NCBI GenBank assembly: GCA_026785865.1
Contig: JAJAZG010000555.1
Span: 1 to 7,987, forward strand
Direction of reading: 5' to 3'
From: Pseudanabaena sp. CAN_BIN31
GTDB taxonomy: Bacteria; Cyanobacteriota; Cyanobacteriia; Pseudanabaenales; Pseudanabaenaceae
DNA length: 7,987 nucleotides
Each line of letters opens with the position of its first letter. Position 1 is the first letter of the stretch. A program made the position numbers and the translations under genes. Shown one piece after another: positions 5,886 to 7,987 of the stretch. The notes under the pieces were generated by a model, which was given only the letters and a program-made list of their open reading frames with translations, searched no databases and was not told the DNA's origin.

Positions 5886-6167
5886 TCCTATCAGATATGG
5901 TGCATTATGCAACCTAATTATCAAAAAATTTTAGCGGTGATAATGCTGAGCAATTCGCATAGCACAAATGCATCTGATTTGCGCTCATCGTTGGCGATCG
6001 CTATCAATATCATGGCTTGCGAGCAAAGCTATTAATACGAATTTAGATACAGCGCATAGCACTGCCATAGAACCCAGATAATTTTTTGAAAGTGCCGCGA
6101 AGCCGCACTTTCAAAAAATTATCTGGGTTACTCAAACCATTAATAAGCCGTATAAGGTTTACTTCTA
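5886..6167. other. Intergenic region between tRNA-Ser and fluC
   Basis: About 280 nt without a supported gene. It holds a HIP1 site at 5994 and the long palindrome at 6071-6129. A 42-codon frame at 5907-6035 (MQPNYQKILAVIM...) resembles nothing I know. Near the fluC start there is TATAAG at 6151-6156 and AAGG at 6154-6157, ten nt before the ATG, usable as a -10 or ribosome binding site respectively. I found no match to the fluoride (crcB-motif) riboswitch. Confidence 0.55.
6071..6129. repeat. Perfect 25-bp-arm palindrome ending AACCCA/TGGGTT
   Basis: Bases 6071-6095 (AACCCAGATAATTTTTTGAA then AGTGC) are the exact reverse complement of 6105-6129, with a 9-nt centre CGCGAAGCC. It shares outer AACCCA/TGGGTT and a GC-rich core with the palindrome at 3804-3844, while the sequence between differs. 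It lies upstream of fluC and downstream of nothing on that strand, so it is not a simple gene terminator. Confidence 0.88.
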
Positions 6168-6554
6168 ATGTCAGATATAACTAATGTTTTGGCGATCGCA
6201 TTAGGCGCAGTGACTGGAGCATTGTCACGCTTTTACCTTACAGAATGGTCAAAATCTAGATTTGGTACAAAGTTCCCTTACGCAACCTTTGGTATTAATT
6301 TGTCAGGTTGTTTAGCAATGGGTTTCTTTTTCACGATTTCTGAAGGGATTTCAGGCTATCCGACTGAATTAGACTTATTGATTAGAACTGGATTTCTCGG
6401 CTCTCATATCACATTCTCTACCTATGGTTTTGATACGCTGACTGTGTGGCGTAATAAGATTATGTGGCGTAGTAAACAAGTGGCGGCAACGATGTTTTAT
6501 TGGGCTGGTATTGCTGCTTGGCATCCAGATTGGAGTATTATTAGCGAGAGCTAG
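6168..6554 (+). CDS. fluC: Fluoride channel FluC/CrcB, apparent 3' frameshift
   Basis: FluC (CrcB) is a small dual-topology dimer that lets toxic fluoride leave the cell across the inner membrane. Family marks are GAVTGALSRFYL (13-24, with the conserved Arg21), PYATFGINLSGCLAMG (37-52, with channel Asn44), and RTGFLGSHITFSTYGFDT (73-90), which carries the helix-break and Phe-box region. Phe83 is present and the second Phe-box position is Tyr86. Three membrane helices are clear, but residues 111-128 (YWAGIAAWHPDWSIISES) are polar and unlike the fourth helix. The +1 frame from 6499 encodes IGLVLLLGIQIGVLLARAST and ends in TAA at 6574-6576, which is just such a helix. Skipping one T in TTTT at 6495-6498 joins the two into about 135 residues. 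So this is a sequencing error, a young pseudogene or programmed frameshifting. The bestrophin gene follows on the same strand. Confidence 0.85.
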   Translation: MSDITNVLAIALGAVTGALSRFYLTEWSKSRFGTKFPYATFGINLSGCLAMGFFFTISEGISGYPTELDLLIRTGFLGSHITFSTYGFDTLTVWRNKIMWRSKQVAATMFYWAGIAAWHPDWSIISES

Positions 6555-6680
6555 CACAAAACCTTGGAGTTCTTAAACTCACTTGTCAGATATATTCATT
6601 TTCAAGCTAAGTAGTGCATTTCTTGATGGTGCGATTATGCCTGACGGCTCACGATAGACATCTTCAGTTAGCAAACTTTA

Positions 6681-7571
6681 ATGATAATAAAAAAGAAAGA
6701 TGGATGGTTTCGCATTGCGCTTCGTTGGCGAGGTTCAGTAGTTCCAGAGGTTATGCCGCGATCGCTATTATGTGGATTGTTTGCTATTTTTGTCTATATT
6801 CTTTATCTGTATCAAGTTAAAGTTTCTCTACCGATTCTTGGCAGTATTATTCCCAATATCGTGCTAGGTCTATTACTCGTATTCCGTACTAATACTGCTT
6901 ATGAACGCTTTTGGGAAGGTCGTAAGGCTTGGGGAGTGTTGTTAAATACAGTGCGGAATTTATCACGACAAATGTTAGTCGCAATTGAAGAGATAGAGCC
7001 TAGCGATCGTCAAGCCAAAATCGCCGCAGTTAAGCTACTGCCAGCCTTTGCGATCGCCTTAAAATTACATTTGCGATCGGAACCCATCAACGCAGAACTA
7101 GAAGCAAGTCTCTCACCTGAGCAGTTTGATAGCCTCAAATTAATGAATCATCCGCCACTCGAAATTACTTTTTGGATTAGTCGGTATCTGCAAAAGCAGT
7201 CTAAACAAGGTAAACTCGATCGCTATCAATTAGTCGACATGACTCAGCTATTGCACCAAACTATTGATGTTGCTGGCATTTGTGAACGTATTCTCAGAAC
7301 ACCAATCCCACTTGCCTATTCAATTCATCTAAAGCAATTACTAATGATTTATTGCTTATCGTTGCCATTTCAAATGGTTTCTCAACTAGAATGGATAACT
7401 CCTCCAATTGTGTCGCTAATTAGTTTCACCTTGTTAGGGATCGAAGAGATCGGTATTCAAATTGAAGATCCATTTGGACATGATGCTAATGATCTCCCAT
7501 TAGATCGTATTTGTCAGACGATGCTACAGAATGTCGAAGACTTAGTTATGGCAAGCGAACTTGCTGGGTAA
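6681..7571 (+). CDS. Bestrophin family anion channel
   Basis: This 296-residue protein belongs to the bestrophin family (also called UPF0187/RFP-TM), pentameric channels that carry anions such as chloride or bicarbonate in eukaryotes; bacterial relatives vary and some pass cations. Visible marks are LRWRGS at 14-19, a membrane helix at about 27-46, a pore-lining helix at about 52-69 running into FRTNTAYERFWEGRKAWG (68-85), RTPIPLAYSIHLKQLL (206-221), a third and fourth helix at about 218-234 and 240-258, and the C-terminal EEIGIQIEDPFGHDANDLPLD (255-275). The last motif is the hallmark of the family. The protein is full length. The ATG at 6681 is followed by the expected KKKDGWFRIALRW; no Shine-Dalgarno is seen. 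It starts 126 nt after the fluC stop (104 nt after the shifted-frame stop), and both encode small-anion channels. A MITE-like element lies just downstream. Confidence 0.92.
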   Translation: MIIKKKDGWFRIALRWRGSVVPEVMPRSLLCGLFAIFVYILYLYQVKVSLPILGSIIPNIVLGLLLVFRTNTAYERFWEGRKAWGVLLNTVRNLSRQMLVAIEEIEPSDRQAKIAAVKLLPAFAIALKLHLRSEPINAELEASLSPEQFDSLKLMNHPPLEITFWISRYLQKQSKQGKLDRYQLVDMTQLLHQTIDVAGICERILRTPIPLAYSIHLKQLLMIYCLSLPFQMVSQLEWITPPIVSLISFTLLGIEEIGIQIEDPFGHDANDLPLDRICQTMLQNVEDLVMASELAG

Positions 7572-7663
7572 CCCAAAAGTTCACTTAATTAGCGCAGCTA
7601 CTCCCTTCCCAGTGAAAGATTAGACGTTGCGGCGCTCCGCGTCGCAACGCTAATTCTTGGGTT
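7570..7663. repeat. Interrupted palindrome AACCCAA...TTGGGTT after the bestrophin gene
   Basis: AACCCAA (7570-7576, starting in the stop codon) pairs with TTGGGTT (7657-7663), and AATTAGCG (7587-7594) pairs with CGCTAATT (7648-7655). The right half runs straight into the GC-rich hairpin at 7625-7649, so the right arm looks like a complete half of an AACCCA-ended palindrome like those at 3804 and 6071. The left half is broken by the left terminus of the MITE-like element. It may also serve as the 3' structure of the bestrophin mRNA. Confidence 0.45.
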
Positions 7664-7695
7664 TTAATGTCTATTTTTATGCTGGGAAGGGAGTA
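7599..7695. mobile_element. MITE-like element copy B with 14-bp terminal inverted repeats
   Basis: TACTCCCTTCCCAG (7599-7612) and its exact reverse complement (7682-7695) bound a 97-bp segment. Beyond the 14 bp the ends stay similar: ATTAGACGTT at the left against ATAGACATT read inward from the right. The terminal TA at both ends may be a duplicated TA target, as made by IS630/Tc1-mariner-type transposases. There is no coding capacity, so it would need a transposase supplied from elsewhere. The left 27 bp recur exactly at 2834-2860. Parent element not identified. Confidence 0.72.
7619..7654. repeat. GC-rich hairpin nested in MITE copy B
   Basis: CGTTGCGGCGC (7625-7635) pairs with GCGTCGCAACG (7639-7649) through one G-U pair, with a TCC loop. 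ATTAG (7619-7623) then pairs with CTAAT (7650-7654) past a single bulged A. It corresponds in position to the hairpin of copy A (2850-2894), but the arm sequence differs beyond TGCGGCGC. Confidence 0.7.
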
Positions 7696-7987
7696 TGACC
7701 AAAATTCTTATTCAAGCCTTAGAGATCTTAAAATCTCAGAAATATTTTAGTTCTAGTTTTCTTTCTTTGACTTCCTTGACTTGCAAGACTCTATGCGATT
7801 TTACGGTATAAGTTTGACTTTTAGGAACATAGTCTATACGGATATGGGTTATCAAGTACTCTTACAACTTGTGAGTTTACAGAAAAGTACGAGAGATTGA
7901 AAGCTCAGTGTCTTCAGACCTGAGATGAAAATCGGACGAGGGAATTTATTCCCTTTAATCTCTTTATATTAGCAGTCAATTACTGCA
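7696..7987. other. Non-coding tail of the window, nothing firm
   Basis: Roughly 290 nt with no supported gene. A 38-codon frame (7695-7811) starts in the MITE terminus and resembles nothing known. Small inverted repeats occur at CTCAG...CTGAG (about 7905-7924) and GGGAATTTATTCCC (7940-7953), the latter followed by TTTAATCTCTTT, which looks like a weak terminator. A small RNA ending there is conceivable. I could not match the tail to tmRNA, 6S RNA, SRP RNA or RNase P RNA. Confidence 0.4.

Noticed and set aside
5907..6035. 42-codon frame MQPNYQKILAVIM...
   Set aside because: No recognisable domain, no ribosome binding site, and it crosses a HIP1 site; too little to call a gene.
5886..6167. Fluoride riboswitch upstream of fluC
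   Set aside because: GGCGATCG at 5993 superficially recalls the GGCGATGG start of the motif, but the pseudoknot partners and downstream consensus are missing, and the site is 170 nt from the gene.
6614..6820. 68-codon frame overlapping the bestrophin start
   Set aside because: Out of frame with bestrophin and without any family resemblance; the bestrophin frame has clear N-terminal motifs.
2834..7625. CRISPR repeats suggested by the 27-bp direct repeat
   Set aside because: Only two copies, almost 5 kb apart, each part of a TA-ended palindromic element; no spacer array and no cas genes.
7695..7811. 38-codon frame beginning at the MITE right end
   Set aside because: The start codon is created by the MITE terminus; product has no similarity I know and is very short.

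Overview
The window looks like chromosomal DNA of a freshwater, Pseudanabaena-like cyanobacterium. The phylum call rests on about twenty copies of the HIP1 octamer GCGATCGC, found inside and between genes (for example at 348, 574, 879, 938, 2517, 2692, 2746, 3756, 3882, 4007, 4090, 4754, 5037, 5589, 5660, 5994, 6192, 6758 and 7050). It is supported by a DUF3172 protein, a short cyanobacterial-type EF-Ts and a cyanobacterial-type Uma2 protein. The genus is a guess from the style of the intergenic palindromes.

Layout. 1-1202: acetate kinase on +, with its 5' end cut off by the window edge. 1277-1816: a Uma2-family nuclease-like gene on +, converging on a minus-strand pair, a SUI1/eIF1-like factor (1823-2149) and an unrecognised helical protein (2199-2801). 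2802-2956: a dense cluster of palindromes, including one copy of a TA-ended MITE-like element. 2957-3592: tsf (EF-Ts) on -, divergent from a methylenetetrahydrofolate reductase-family gene (3911-4876, +). The 318-nt gap between these two holds a long perfect palindrome flanked by a 15-bp direct repeat. 4956-5477: a DUF3172 membrane-anchored protein on +, overlapping the end of a convergent small gene (5455-5748, -) around a shared bidirectional terminator. 5775-5866: tRNA-Ser(GCU) on -, with a clear TATAAT box. 6071-6129: another long palindrome. 6168-6554/6576: a fluoride channel gene (fluC/crcB), apparently frameshifted before its fourth membrane helix. 6681-7571: a bestrophin-family anion channel. 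7599-7695: a second, complete TA-ended MITE-like element with a nested GC-rich hairpin. 7696-7987: no supported gene.

Most genes are housekeeping (acetate metabolism, one-carbon metabolism, translation) and do not form one pathway. The most interesting points are the +1 frameshift that hides the fourth helix of the fluoride channel, the pairing of that channel with a bestrophin, and a layered set of intergenic palindromes (two MITE copies plus AACCCA...TGGGTT-ended hairpins with GC-rich cores) that no ordinary gene feature explains. I saw no CRISPR array, defence island, integrase or complete transposase.
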